A DNA stretch of 18,262 bases from DASQVO01 sp035640715 (GCA_035640715.1 DASQVO010000357.1:1-18262), one strand, 5' to 3'. Positions 1 to 6,317 are shown, counted from the first letter of the stretch. A program made the numbers and translations. Notes: generated by a model from the letters alone, not told the origin.

Positions 1-111
1 CGGGTCCGCGCCGGCCAGCGCGGGCGGCACCTGCGAGCCCAGCTTCGCAAAGACGTCGCGACGTGTCTGGCGCTGCTCGATGCGGGACTCAAGGACTACC
101 GGCGGCCGTAA
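1..111 (+). CDS. C-terminal end of an unidentified protein (cut by window edge)
   Basis: An open frame runs in from the left edge in frame 1 and ends at TAA 109-111. The 36 visible residues are basic and then amphipathic, with the tail ending LLDAGLKDYRRP. The pattern of charged and leucine residues looks like a genuine helical C-terminus rather than a chance frame. I do not recognise the family and 36 residues are too few to assign one. The next gene is convergent, so this would be the last gene of a + strand unit. Confidence 0.4.
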   Translation, partial: RVRAGQRGRHLRAQLRKDVATCLALLDAGLKDYRRP

Positions 112-395
112 CGCACACGTCGGTGCGGGAGGAACCGCCGCCGTCAAGCGCGCCTGCGACCTCTACGTCACGTCTAACCGCCGTTAGCGGAAGCATCGCC
201 TGCTGTTTTGGGGCCGCTCACCAGGCGACCCCAGCAGGGGGCGGCCTTTGCGGCCGGACGGTCTTGTCAACCGCATGTCTGCCGCAGAGGCCCATTCATG
301 ATCAACGTGACGCGCCGTGATCAACTCACATAATGCGCCTAAGGTCCCGGTCGCGCAGGTTCCCGGCCATCCAGCCATGCACCCGCGTGCGCTGC
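112..395. other. Intergenic stretch between convergent genes
   Basis: No coding frame looks real here. Around 193-240 lies a bulged inverted repeat: CTGCTG plus TGGGG on the left, CCCCAGCAG on the right. It could act as a weak terminator for the gene ending at 111. It has no following T run, so I am unsure. Confidence 0.3.
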
Positions 396-818
396 TCAGC
401 TCAGCCGATCCTGCGCGTAGACGGTCATCGCGTCGCGCTGGTAGGCGGCCAGCCCCTCGGCGATCTTTTCGTAGTTGGCGCGGAACCGCTCGTCGTCGAC
501 GTACATGCGGCCGAGATTGCGGTACGCCTCGGCGCTCGGTGTCCAGAACCGGCTGACCCAGCGGTAATGCGCATCGACTTCTGCCTGGACCTCGGGATCG
601 CTGACAGGTTTCCCCTCAGCCATCAGCTCGGCCAGCCGGATCATGCGGGCGGTCAGCTCCTTCTGGTCCGCTTCCATCCGCTCCGGTGTGAACGACTCCG
701 CCACCTGCCTGGCGTGCTCGAACTGATCCGGCCAGCGCTCGCGGGCCTCGGCCTCGTACGAGGACGGGTCGAAGCCCTCGAACAGGTTCTCCGGGCGATT
801 GATCTTCGGCGGCGTCAT
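396..818 (-). CDS. Predicted internal-start product (TipAS-like ligand-binding domain alone)
   Basis: Inside the regulator gene, ATG at 818-816 is preceded by a perfect GGAGG (830-826) at 7-nt spacing, in frame. It would yield a 140-residue protein starting MTPPKINRPENLF and consisting only of the TipAS domain. In Streptomyces lividans the same arrangement makes abundant TipAS of about 144 residues, which sequesters the drug. The full-length start has a poorer, closely spaced GGAAGG, so the short form could be the main product. Translation from this site is inferred from the ribosome-binding site and the family precedent. Confidence 0.7.
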   Translation of the reverse strand: MTPPKINRPENLFEGFDPSSYEAEARERWPDQFEHARQVAESFTPERMEADQKELTARMIRLAELMAEGKPVSDPEVQAEVDAHYRWVSRFWTPSAEAYRNLGRMYVDDERFRANYEKIAEGLAAYQRDAMTVYAQDRLS

Positions 819-1154
819 GGGGTTACCTCCTTCAAGTTCGGTGATGGTGCGGGCCACGGTCCCGGCAAGTACGCCCAGCCGCTCCCGTTCGGCTATCAAA
901 CGAGCGTGATGTCGACGCAAGGCGGCCACCGTGTCCGGCTGGGATCCGATCGCGTCGGCGATCTCCCCGAGGCCGACGCCCAGCTCCCGCAGCAGGAGAA
1001 TCTGCTGCAGCCGCAGCAGCTGCGCCGTCTCGTAGTAGCGGTAGCCATTGGCACCCACATAGGCCGGGGCGAGCAGCCCGATCCGGTCGTAGTGCCGCAG
1101 CGTCCGCGACGTCACACCCGACATCCGCGCGACGTCCGCGATTGACCAGGCCAT
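396..1154 (-). CDS. TipA-like MerR-family regulator with C-terminal TipAS drug-binding domain
   Basis: A 252-residue transcription activator. Residues 1-70 are a MerR winged helix-turn-helix: SIADVARMSGVTSRTLRHYD, then GLLAPAYVGANGYRYY. A coiled-coil dimerisation helix follows (about 75-108). From about 113 to the end there is a TipAS/antibiotic-recognition domain, with FDPSSYEAEARERW near its start and MYVDDERFRANYEKIAEG near its end. The length matches Streptomyces TipAL (about 253). I chose ATG 1154, which begins MAWSIADV and has GGAAGG just upstream; an in-frame GTG at 1169 and ATG at 1166 would add five residues. Family knowledge: TipAL binds thiopeptides and untwists its own 19-bp-spacer promoter, and such a promoter is visible at 1197-1227. 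Oddity: there is no cysteine anywhere, whereas TipAL binds thiostrepton covalently through a cysteine. The ligand is therefore probably different or bound non-covalently. Confidence 0.93.
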   Translation of the reverse strand: MAWSIADVARMSGVTSRTLRHYDRIGLLAPAYVGANGYRYYETAQLLRLQQILLLRELGVGLGEIADAIGSQPDTVAALRRHHARLIAERERLGVLAGTVARTITELEGGNPMTPPKINRPENLFEGFDPSSYEAEARERWPDQFEHARQVAESFTPERMEADQKELTARMIRLAELMAEGKPVSDPEVQAEVDAHYRWVSRFWTPSAEAYRNLGRMYVDDERFRANYEKIAEGLAAYQRDAMTVYAQDRLS

Positions 1155-1196
1155 AATCCTTCCCATCACCGGCCGGACCGTCCGGCCACGCTCGCG

Positions 1197-1227
1197 ACGA
1201 TAGGAGTTGACGTAACGTCAAGGTCAA
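1197..1227 (-). promoter_or_regulatory. MerR-type autoregulated promoter of the TipA-like gene
   Basis: On the minus strand TTGACC (1227-1222) and TATCGT (1202-1197) form -35 and -10 boxes separated by exactly 19 bp, the overlong spacer typical of MerR-activated promoters. The spacer contains a perfect palindrome, TTGACGT-A-ACGTCAA (1207-1221), where the dimer should bind. The ATG at 1154 lies about 40 nt downstream of the -10 box, which allows a short leader. Confidence 0.8.
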
Positions 1228-1231
1228 GCCA
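1213..1231. repeat. 19-bp direct repeat, copy 1 (left of HNH gene)
   Basis: TAACGTCAAGGTCAAGCCA. It matches copy 2 at 2524-2542 in 18 of 19 positions (G/C difference at position 10). Copy 1 covers the right half of the TipA-like operator and its -35 box. Confidence 0.7.
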
Positions 1232-1285
1232 AACGGATCCGGACGGCGCGGCACAGGGTAAGCCAGACAGAGAACGCTATGGCTG

Positions 1286-2524
1286 TCAGGCGGCTTGGGC
1301 CTGTTCGTGGTGGGTGGCGTTGGCGAAGCAGGTGTCGACGGCATAGTCCAGGTCGAGGCGTTCGCCGTACCAGGCCGGGACGATCGTCTCCGGGGTGATG
1401 CCGGCGTCGTGGCAGCCGGTGATGGTGCCATCGGTGTCCGGCAGGGCGGGGCTGGCCGGGAGGGCGGTGCCGTCGGGTCGGGTGAAGGTGAACCCCCCGC
1501 CGGGCGCGGCGGTAATGAGGTAGCCGCGGTCGTGGACCAGCTGGTGGTGCCGCTTGCACAGGCTCACAAGGTTCTTCAGGCTGGTCCGCCCGCCGTTACT
1601 CCAGTACTGGATGTGGTGCAGGTCGACCCGGCGGGACTCACAGCCCGGGAACCGGCACCGGCCCTTGTCCCGCTCCCGGGCCGCGCGGCGCAGCGCCGCG
1701 CCCGGCCGGCGCCGCCGGCGTCCCACGTCCAGCACGCTGCCGTCCCGGTCGTGCCGCATCCAGCTGAGCGTGGCCTCGCAGCCGATCATCTGGGCGGTGG
1801 TGACGCTGATCGCCGGGCCATCCTCGACATGACACCGCCCCGGCGCCACCGGCCCGGCTCCGGCCGGCTGCGTGTCGTCTCCCGCGCCTGCCCTCCCGGC
1901 CGACTGCATGCTGCCTGCCGCGGTTGCCGCCCCGCCCGCCAGTGCCGTCCCGCCCGCCAGCGCATCGGCGCCGACGTGCACGATGACCTGGTAGACATCC
2001 GGGTTGGCGGCGGTGGCCGCCTTACCGGCCAGGAACGATTCCGCCACCGTGACCAGCGCATCGGCCAGGCTGGAGGAGTCCGGCGCCTGCGCCTGGGACG
2101 GTCCCGTGGGAACAGCGGGCGACGTTCCCGCGGAAACGCCGCCGGGCGCTGCAGCCTCGCGGGGATGTTCTGCGACCTTTTCGTGGGAATGCTCAAGGTC
2201 ATCGCTGGCGGCGCGCAGCGCCTGCAGCAGCACCGCCCCCTGCAGCGGCGGCAGCCGCAGCGTCACCGAAAGCGACCCATCCTCCTCCAGCCGGTACGCC
2301 AGCCGCCGCCGGACCCGCGCCGCCGCATCATCGGCCGAGGTCACCGTGCGATGCGCGCGGGCAAACCGCGAGGGTATAGCCGCTTGACACTGGACCACCC
2401 TTGAATTCCGCTCAAAGCACCGCCAGCTTTTCGAATGCAGGAAGCTCCCCGCCCGCATGGTGAACATGCCAAGCCAGCAGGAATTTCCTGCTGCTACCGG
2501 ATTAGGTATGCACTCCTGTGCCAT
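1286..2524 (-). CDS. 13E12-family HNH endonuclease-signature protein, N-terminally truncated (DUF222 remnant)
   Basis: A 412-codon frame. From about residue 64 it matches the end of the DUF222 domain (RRRLAYRLEEDGSLSVTLRL, then LPPLQGAVLLQAL). A long Ala/Gly-rich linker follows, and a complete HNH module sits near residues 310-350: CRFPGC, DLHHIQYWSNGG, SLKNLVSLCKRHHQLVHD, with zinc-binding Cys, the HH pair and the N/H residues. Intact family members carry roughly 150-200 more DUF222 residues ahead of this point. Here the first 60 or so codons do not resemble DUF222 and are richer in Cys, Phe and Ser, so they are probably non-coding sequence that happens to be open. ATG 2524 is the longest start; ATG 2467 or a later start is possible. 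Such genes are often repeated and rearranged in actinobacteria. The protein may be inactive or a decayed copy. Confidence 0.75.
   Translation of the reverse strand: MAQECIPNPVAAGNSCWLGMFTMRAGSFLHSKSWRCFERNSRVVQCQAAIPSRFARAHRTVTSADDAAARVRRRLAYRLEEDGSLSVTLRLPPLQGAVLLQALRAASDDLEHSHEKVAEHPREAAAPGGVSAGTSPAVPTGPSQAQAPDSSSLADALVTVAESFLAGKAATAANPDVYQVIVHVGADALAGGTALAGGAATAAGSMQSAGRAGAGDDTQPAGAGPVAPGRCHVEDGPAISVTTAQMIGCEATLSWMRHDRDGSVLDVGRRRRRPGAALRRAARERDKGRCRFPGCESRRVDLHHIQYWSNGGRTSLKNLVSLCKRHHQLVHDRGYLITAAPGGGFTFTRPDGTALPASPALPDTDGTITGCHDAGITPETIVPAWYGERLDLDYAVDTCFANATHHEQAQAA
2475..2493. promoter_or_regulatory. Perfect 19-bp palindrome, candidate operator
   Basis: CAGCAGGAATTTCCTGCTG: 9-bp arms around one central T. 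It lies in the AT-richer stretch inside the doubtful 5' extension of the HNH frame and 118 nt upstream of the S12 hydrolase start. The form fits a dimeric-regulator site; no regulator is identified. Confidence 0.4.
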
Positions 2525-2542
2525 AACGTCAACGTCAAGCCA
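2524..2542. repeat. 19-bp direct repeat, copy 2 (right of HNH gene)
   Basis: TAACGTCAACGTCAAGCCA, 18/19 identical to 1213-1231. It contains two tandem ACGTCAA half-sites but not the full palindrome of copy 1. On the minus strand TTGACG (2532-2527) and TACCTA (2508-2503) are 18 bp apart and could serve as a promoter toward the HNH frame. Confidence 0.65.
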
Positions 2543-2546
2543 GTAA

Positions 2547-2590
2547 GCGGCCCGCGCAGGCTGGTCCTGCGCATGGGCAGAGCGGGCCGC
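2547..2590. repeat. Nested inverted repeat in the leader of the S12 hydrolase gene
   Basis: Outer arms GCGGCCCGC (2547-2555) and GCGGGCCGC (2582-2590) are perfect complements. An inner hairpin, GCGCAGG (2554-2560), CTGGT loop, CCTGCGC (2566-2572), lies within. The structure ends 9 nt before the AAAGG ribosome-binding site, so it would form in the 5' leader of the mRNA. It could be an attenuator or a barrier to read-through. Confidence 0.5.
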
Positions 2591-2610
2591 ACAACCAGAA
2601 AGGTGATGTG

Positions 2611-3852
2611 GTGAGCGAACTTAAAGCTGAGGTAGACCCTGCCGAGGTGGGCCTGGACCCGGACCGGCTGCAGCGGATCGACCGGCACTTCGCTCGTTAC
2701 GTGGACGACGGCCGGCTGCCCGGCTGGCTGATCACAGTGAGCAGGCGCGGCCGCCTGGCCCACGTGTCCTGCTACGGGTCGCGCGACATAGAGGCCGACC
2801 TCCCGGTGGAGACCGACACATTGTGGCGGATCTACTCGATGACCAAGCCCATCACCTCGGTCGCCGCGATGATGCTGTACGAGGAGGGAGGATTCGAGCT
2901 CACCGATCCAGTCAGCTCATTCATCCCCTCCTTCGGCGACGTCCGCGTCTACTCCGGCGGGTCGGACGCGCGCCCCGTCACGGTTCCGCCCATTGAGCCG
3001 GTCCGGATCTGGCACCTGCTCACACACACCGCCGGACTCACGTATGGGTTCCACCGAGTGCATCCCATGGACGCCCTGCACCGCGCCGCCGGGTTCGAAT
3101 GGGGCTCACCGGCCCGCATGGACCTGGCGCAGGCCTGCGACATCTGGGCCGGCATCCCGCTGTTGTTCCAGCCCGGTACCGACTGGAACTACTCGGTGGC
3201 CACCGATGTCCTCGGCCGGGTGATCGAGGTCGTCTCCGGGCAGAGCCTGGACGAGCTCTTCGCCACGAGGATCTTCGGCCCGCTCGGCATGACCTCCACC
3301 GATTTCTGCGCCCACGACGTCACGCGGCTGGCCGCCCTGTACATGCGAGGAACCGACGGCACGGCGCTCAGGCTCGACACGCTCGGCAATGCCGCCCGCG
3401 AGCGGCGGCCCATGCTCAGCGGAGGCGGTGGCCTGGTCGGGACGGCAGCCGACTACCACCGCTTCACCCAGATGATCCTGGACCGGCCGGACAGCCCGGC
3501 CGGTGAACTGGACGGCGTGCAGCTGCTGAGCTCGCGCACGGTCAGCTACATGGGCCAGAACCACTTGCCCGGCGGAGTGGATCTGGAGACGTTCGGCAGG
3601 CCGCTATTCGCGGAGGCGCCGTTCCGCGGAACCGGCTTCGGCCTGGGCTTCGCGGTCGTCATCGACCCAGTGCCCGGCAAGGTCGTCTGCTCGCCTGGCG
3701 AACTGTCCTGGGGCGGTGCCGCGAGCACCGCATTCTGGATCGACCCGGCCGAGGAGCTGACGGTCTCGTTCTTCACCCAGTTGACCCCGTCCAGCACTTA
3801 CCCGATCCGGCCGCAGCTACGCCAGCTTGTCTACCAGGCGCTGACGGACTGA
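2611..3852 (+). CDS. Serine hydrolase, beta-lactamase/S12 (class C-like) family
   Basis: About 413 residues. Family features, with residue numbers counted from the GTG at 2608: the nucleophile motif S77-M-T-K80 in RIYSMTKPITS, the Tyr motif Y195-S-V in WNYSVATDVLGRVIE, and a WGG motif (368-370, WGGAASTAFWIDP) near the C-terminus in place of the KTG box. This is usual for esterase EstB/penicillin-binding-like members, which hydrolyse esters or amides. LTHTAGLTYGF and FGPLGMTSTDF are further family signatures. No signal peptide or membrane segment is seen, so it is probably cytoplasmic. GTG 2611 is preferred because AAAGG lies 7 nt upstream; GTG 2608 is only 4 nt from it. The phosphotransferase gene begins 5 nt after the stop, so they are probably co-transcribed. 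The substrate cannot be inferred. Confidence 0.9.
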   Translation: MSELKAEVDPAEVGLDPDRLQRIDRHFARYVDDGRLPGWLITVSRRGRLAHVSCYGSRDIEADLPVETDTLWRIYSMTKPITSVAAMMLYEEGGFELTDPVSSFIPSFGDVRVYSGGSDARPVTVPPIEPVRIWHLLTHTAGLTYGFHRVHPMDALHRAAGFEWGSPARMDLAQACDIWAGIPLLFQPGTDWNYSVATDVLGRVIEVVSGQSLDELFATRIFGPLGMTSTDFCAHDVTRLAALYMRGTDGTALRLDTLGNAARERRPMLSGGGGLVGTAADYHRFTQMILDRPDSPAGELDGVQLLSSRTVSYMGQNHLPGGVDLETFGRPLFAEAPFRGTGFGLGFAVVIDPVPGKVVCSPGELSWGGAASTAFWIDPAEELTVSFFTQLTPSSTYPIRPQLRQLVYQALTD

Positions 3853-3857
3853 CAGGC

Positions 3858-4622
3858 GTGGGGGAAGTGCGCCTGGATGGCGGCAACACGGGTGGTGCGG
3901 TGCGCGTCGGGGATACCGTCCGCCGGGCGGCCGGGCCGTGGACGCCGACGGTTCACGCACTGCTGGCTCACCTGGCCGGCCAGGGATTCGCCGGAAGCCC
4001 ACGCCCGCTTGGCGTTGATGACCGGGGGCGGGAGATCCTGAGCTTCCTGGACGGTCAGACCGTCGGAAGCCGACTCCCGTGGCCTGCCTGGGTTCATGCC
4101 GAAGACACCTTGGTGCAGGTCGCCCGCTGGCTACGCCGCTACCACGACGCGGTAGCGGGCTTCGTGCCCCCGGCCGGGGCGGTCTGGCGAGCCGGCGGCC
4201 GGTGGAAGGCGGGCCTGATCATCGGGCACAACGACGCCGCTCCGTACAATGCCGTATGGCGGGACGGACAGCTGGTGGGTTTCATTGACTGGGACATGGC
4301 CGGGCCCGCGTCGCCCTCGTGGGACCTCGCGTTCGCCGCCTTCAGCTGGGTCCCGCTGCACGCCAGGCACGTGGTCTCGCGCGAGGGTTTCACCGATTTC
4401 GCCGGGCGGCCTGCCCGGCTGCGCCGCTTCCTTGCCGAGTACGGCTGGACAGGCGGGGCTAGCGACTTCCTCGGCGTTGTCCGGGACCGGGTCCGTGCGC
4501 ACGCAGCTGGCGTCCGCGATCTCGCGGCTGCGGGCGAGCCACTCTTCGGCCGCCTTGTCGAGCAGGGAGTGGCGGACGACCTGGACGTCGCACTTACCGA
4601 ACTTGAAGAGATCAGCCCCTGA
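3858..4622 (+). CDS. Phosphotransferase of the APH/choline kinase fold
   Basis: 254 residues. The catalytic loop is H124-N-D126-AAPY-N131, within IIGHNDAAPYNAVW. The metal-binding Asp lies in GFIDWDMAGP (about 145-147), and a WDLAFAAF helix follows. The N-lobe is short: GGAVRVGDTVRRAAGPWTP, then an ILSFLDGQTVG hinge. This is a subfamily common in actinobacteria whose substrates are mostly unknown; aminoglycoside resistance should not be assumed. GTG 3858 sits 5 nt after the hydrolase stop with only weak Shine-Dalgarno sequence, so translation is probably coupled. It is the last gene of this two-gene operon. Confidence 0.88.
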   Translation: MGEVRLDGGNTGGAVRVGDTVRRAAGPWTPTVHALLAHLAGQGFAGSPRPLGVDDRGREILSFLDGQTVGSRLPWPAWVHAEDTLVQVARWLRRYHDAVAGFVPPAGAVWRAGGRWKAGLIIGHNDAAPYNAVWRDGQLVGFIDWDMAGPASPSWDLAFAAFSWVPLHARHVVSREGFTDFAGRPARLRRFLAEYGWTGGASDFLGVVRDRVRAHAAGVRDLAAAGEPLFGRLVEQGVADDLDVALTELEEISP

Positions 4623-4845
4623 GCCTGATCGGCCACTCTGCGTGCGCCGCCGGAGAGGGCCGGAGTTGCGCCGCCTTGGAGGCGCACTCCGTCATCGACA
4701 AGACACTGCTCACCGTGCCCCATGAGTCACCCTTCCCGTTCAGGGCTATGAGCAGTTGCACGCAATCCATGACCGGCTCGGAGATGGCCCTGTACGTGCT
4801 CATACGCCGGAACGGGACGTGGTGGCTCGCGGCAGGCAGCGCCTG
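4623..4845 (+). pseudogene. Intergenic region with a possible DUF4440/SnoaL-like C-terminal fragment
   Basis: No complete gene is present. One + frame (about 4772-4840) reads MTGSEMALYVLIRRNGTWWL followed by AAG. That resembles the final two strands of SgcJ/EcaC or DUF4440 (NTF2-like) proteins, where a similar ALYVLVRRDGxWWLAAGQNT ending is common. The similarity stops just before the TA operon promoter and no N-terminal part is visible, so this would be a relic. It could also be a chance frame. Confidence 0.25.
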
Positions 4846-4872
4846 TGTAGTGCTTGAGCTACAATGTAGTGC
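4846..4872 (+). promoter_or_regulatory. Promoter/operator of TA operon 1, probably leaderless
   Basis: A -10 box TACAAT at 4860-4865 places the transcription start at about 4872-4873, on the ATG at 4873; no Shine-Dalgarno is present. The 8-mer TGTAGTGC occurs at 4846-4853 and 4865-4872, flanking the -10 box. TGTAG (4846-4850) also pairs with CTACA (4859-4863). These repeats are suitable operator half-sites for the RHH antitoxin it drives. Confidence 0.6.
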
Positions 4873-5295
4873 ATGACCACTCCGCTTTCCATCCGCTTCG
4901 ACGCTGCCCTGCTGGCGCGACTGCGCCGCCGCGCGAATGCTTCCACTGGTTTGACTACCTCGGCGCTGGCGCAGCGGCTCATCGATGAAGGCCTGCGGAT
5001 GACTGACCACCCAGGCATAATCTTCAAGGACGGTCCATCTGGCCGCCGGGCTGCCCTCGCTTACGGGCCAGACGTCTGGGAAATCATTAAGTTCCTGCGC
5101 GAAGTGGACGAACGCGGCCCAGCCGCACTGGACGCTGCTGCCGAGGTTTTTGCCATAGACGCCAGCCGGGTCAGCACGGCCGTCAGCTACTACGGGGACT
5201 ACCGGGACGAGATTGACGCCGAGATCAGCGACGCTGATGACGCATCGGCCCGCGCCGAGGAAGCATGGCGGGTGCAGCGGGAACTTATCGCATGA
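4873..5295 (+). CDS. Antitoxin: RHH N-terminus plus DUF433-type domain
   Basis: 140 residues. Residues 1-43 (PLSIRFDAALLARLRRRANA, then TTSALAQRLIDEGLRM) look like a ribbon-helix-helix DNA-binding domain. Residues 46-75 (HPGIIFKDGPSGRRAALAYG, then PDVWEIIKFL) match the DUF433-type module found in antitoxins of PIN-like toxins. The acidic C-terminus (about 110-138) probably wraps the toxin. The start is ATG 4873, because the -10 box lies immediately upstream. The stop overlaps the toxin start as ATGA (5292-5295), so the pair is translationally coupled. It is expected to neutralise the toxin and repress its own promoter through the TGTAGTGC repeats. Confidence 0.85.
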   Translation: MTTPLSIRFDAALLARLRRRANASTGLTTSALAQRLIDEGLRMTDHPGIIFKDGPSGRRAALAYGPDVWEIIKFLREVDERGPAALDAAAEVFAIDASRVSTAVSYYGDYRDEIDAEISDADDASARAEEAWRVQRELIA

Positions 5296-5681
5296 CCCAT
5301 CCGGCTACCGCCCGGTTGGTGCTAGACGAAATGTTCTCCCCCGCGATCGCGGCTGCACTGCGCGACCTCGGCCACGATGTGATTACCGTGGCCGAGCGTA
5401 ATGACCTGCGGGCTATGACCGACGAGGAAGTCTTCGCCTGGGCCACGGCTCAGCGGCGCTGGCTTCTTACCGAGAACGTTAAGGACTTCCGGTCCATCCT
5501 GCTGCGCGCGCTGGAGGCCGGCACCAGCACAATGGGAATCCTCTACACCAGCAACCGCGCCTTCCCGCGCTCCAGGAAGAACCCTGGTCCCCTGATTCAG
5601 GCAATCCATGCGTGGCTGCTTGATGGGCCCCCCGAGACCCCGCTGACCGAAGACTGGCTTCTCAGCCGTGAAGGTCACTAG
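5292..5681 (+). CDS. Toxin: DUF5615 PIN-like (predicted ribonuclease)
   Basis: 129 residues. The family signature begins LVLDEMFSPAIAAALRDLGH, followed by DVITVAERNDLRAMTDEEVF. TENVKDF is at 60-66. Candidate PIN metal-binding acids are D11/E12 or adjacent, D44-E46, E61 and D65. Family members are predicted RNases acting as TA toxins. ATG 5292 overlaps the antitoxin stop by 4 nt; the open frame extends nine codons further upstream but without support. The C-terminus (ETPLTEDWLLSREGH) extends slightly beyond the core domain. No experimental activity is implied. Confidence 0.85.
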   Translation: MTHPATARLVLDEMFSPAIAAALRDLGHDVITVAERNDLRAMTDEEVFAWATAQRRWLLTENVKDFRSILLRALEAGTSTMGILYTSNRAFPRSRKNPGPLIQAIHAWLLDGPPETPLTEDWLLSREGH

Positions 5682-5873
5682 CCATCCGGCAGCGCTGCAG
5701 CTCCCTGGAACCCCCAAAGGGTGTCTGAGCGCGGCCAAGAACATGCAGCGACTGAACAGCGCAGAACGGGCACTCCCAACGTGCAGCACGCCGGTCGGGG
5801 GCGCGCGGCTTTTTGGTCAGATGCTTCGGGCATGCTGCCGGAGACAATCGCGCGATGACGTGTGGAGAGGACA

Positions 5874-6224
5874 ATGCCCGTCGGCTTCGCCACCTGGGAT
5901 GACTACTGGCGAGATGTCGGAGTCCCCGAGGATGAGCTGGATATCGGCGCGGATTCCATCATCGATCCGCACGGCCGCGGGCCGCGCATATGGGTCCAGA
6001 TGGTTCCCGAAAAAAAGACGATCAAGAACCGGCTGCACCTCGACATCCATGCCAGCGGCGGCCGTGCGGTCCCGATGGCGACCCGCAGGCAGCGGGTCGA
6101 TGCCGAGGCACGGCGGCTCGCCGGCCTGGGCGCCACGATCGCCGGCGAGGTGGACACCAGCGGGCTCGACCACTACGCGGTGGCGATGAGGGATCCCGAG
6201 GGCAACGAATTCGACATCAACTGA
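5874..6224 (+). CDS. VOC/glyoxalase-like protein lacking the N-terminal strand
   Basis: 116 residues. FATWDDYWRDVGVPEDEL, then IIDPHGRGPRIWVQMVPEKK, NRLHLDIHASGGR and the final MRDPEGNEFDIN are typical of actinobacterial single-module VOC proteins of the Glyoxalase_6 type. Potential metal-site residues are H55 in LHLDI and the E of PEGNEF. Usual members start about 30 residues earlier with a strand that carries the first metal ligand (an LDCADPxxLAxFW-like segment). Here ATG 5874 has a good GGAGAGG upstream, and the earlier sequence does not encode the missing part in any frame I can see. Either the gene has been 5'-truncated and rescued or it is a short variant. It lies upstream of the epoxide hydrolase with a 93-nt gap. 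Confidence 0.78.
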   Translation: MPVGFATWDDYWRDVGVPEDELDIGADSIIDPHGRGPRIWVQMVPEKKTIKNRLHLDIHASGGRAVPMATRRQRVDAEARRLAGLGATIAGEVDTSGLDHYAVAMRDPEGNEFDIN

Positions 6225-6317
6225 AGCGGCATCGGGTACGAGCTGCCCGCAGCGATGAGTTTGCCGCGAGAGGCACGTCCTATCCCATGACACGATCACA
6301 CGAACAGGAAGACGCAT

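Noticed and set aside
333..1145. 270-codon plus-strand open frame opposite the MerR gene
   Set aside because: The minus strand carries the MerR helix-turn-helix, TipAS domain and promoter; the plus frame is a shadow.
1295..2404. 369-codon plus-strand open frame opposite the HNH gene
   Set aside because: The minus strand has the HNH motif and DUF222 pattern; the plus frame is low-complexity.
2384..2412. TTGACA at 2384-2389 as a -35 box on the plus strand
   Set aside because: No acceptable -10 box at 16-19 bp spacing; it also lies over 200 nt from the hydrolase start.
3858..4622. Calling the phosphotransferase an aminoglycoside-resistance gene
   Set aside because: Only the general APH fold motifs are visible; this subfamily is common in actinobacteria and its substrate is not evident.
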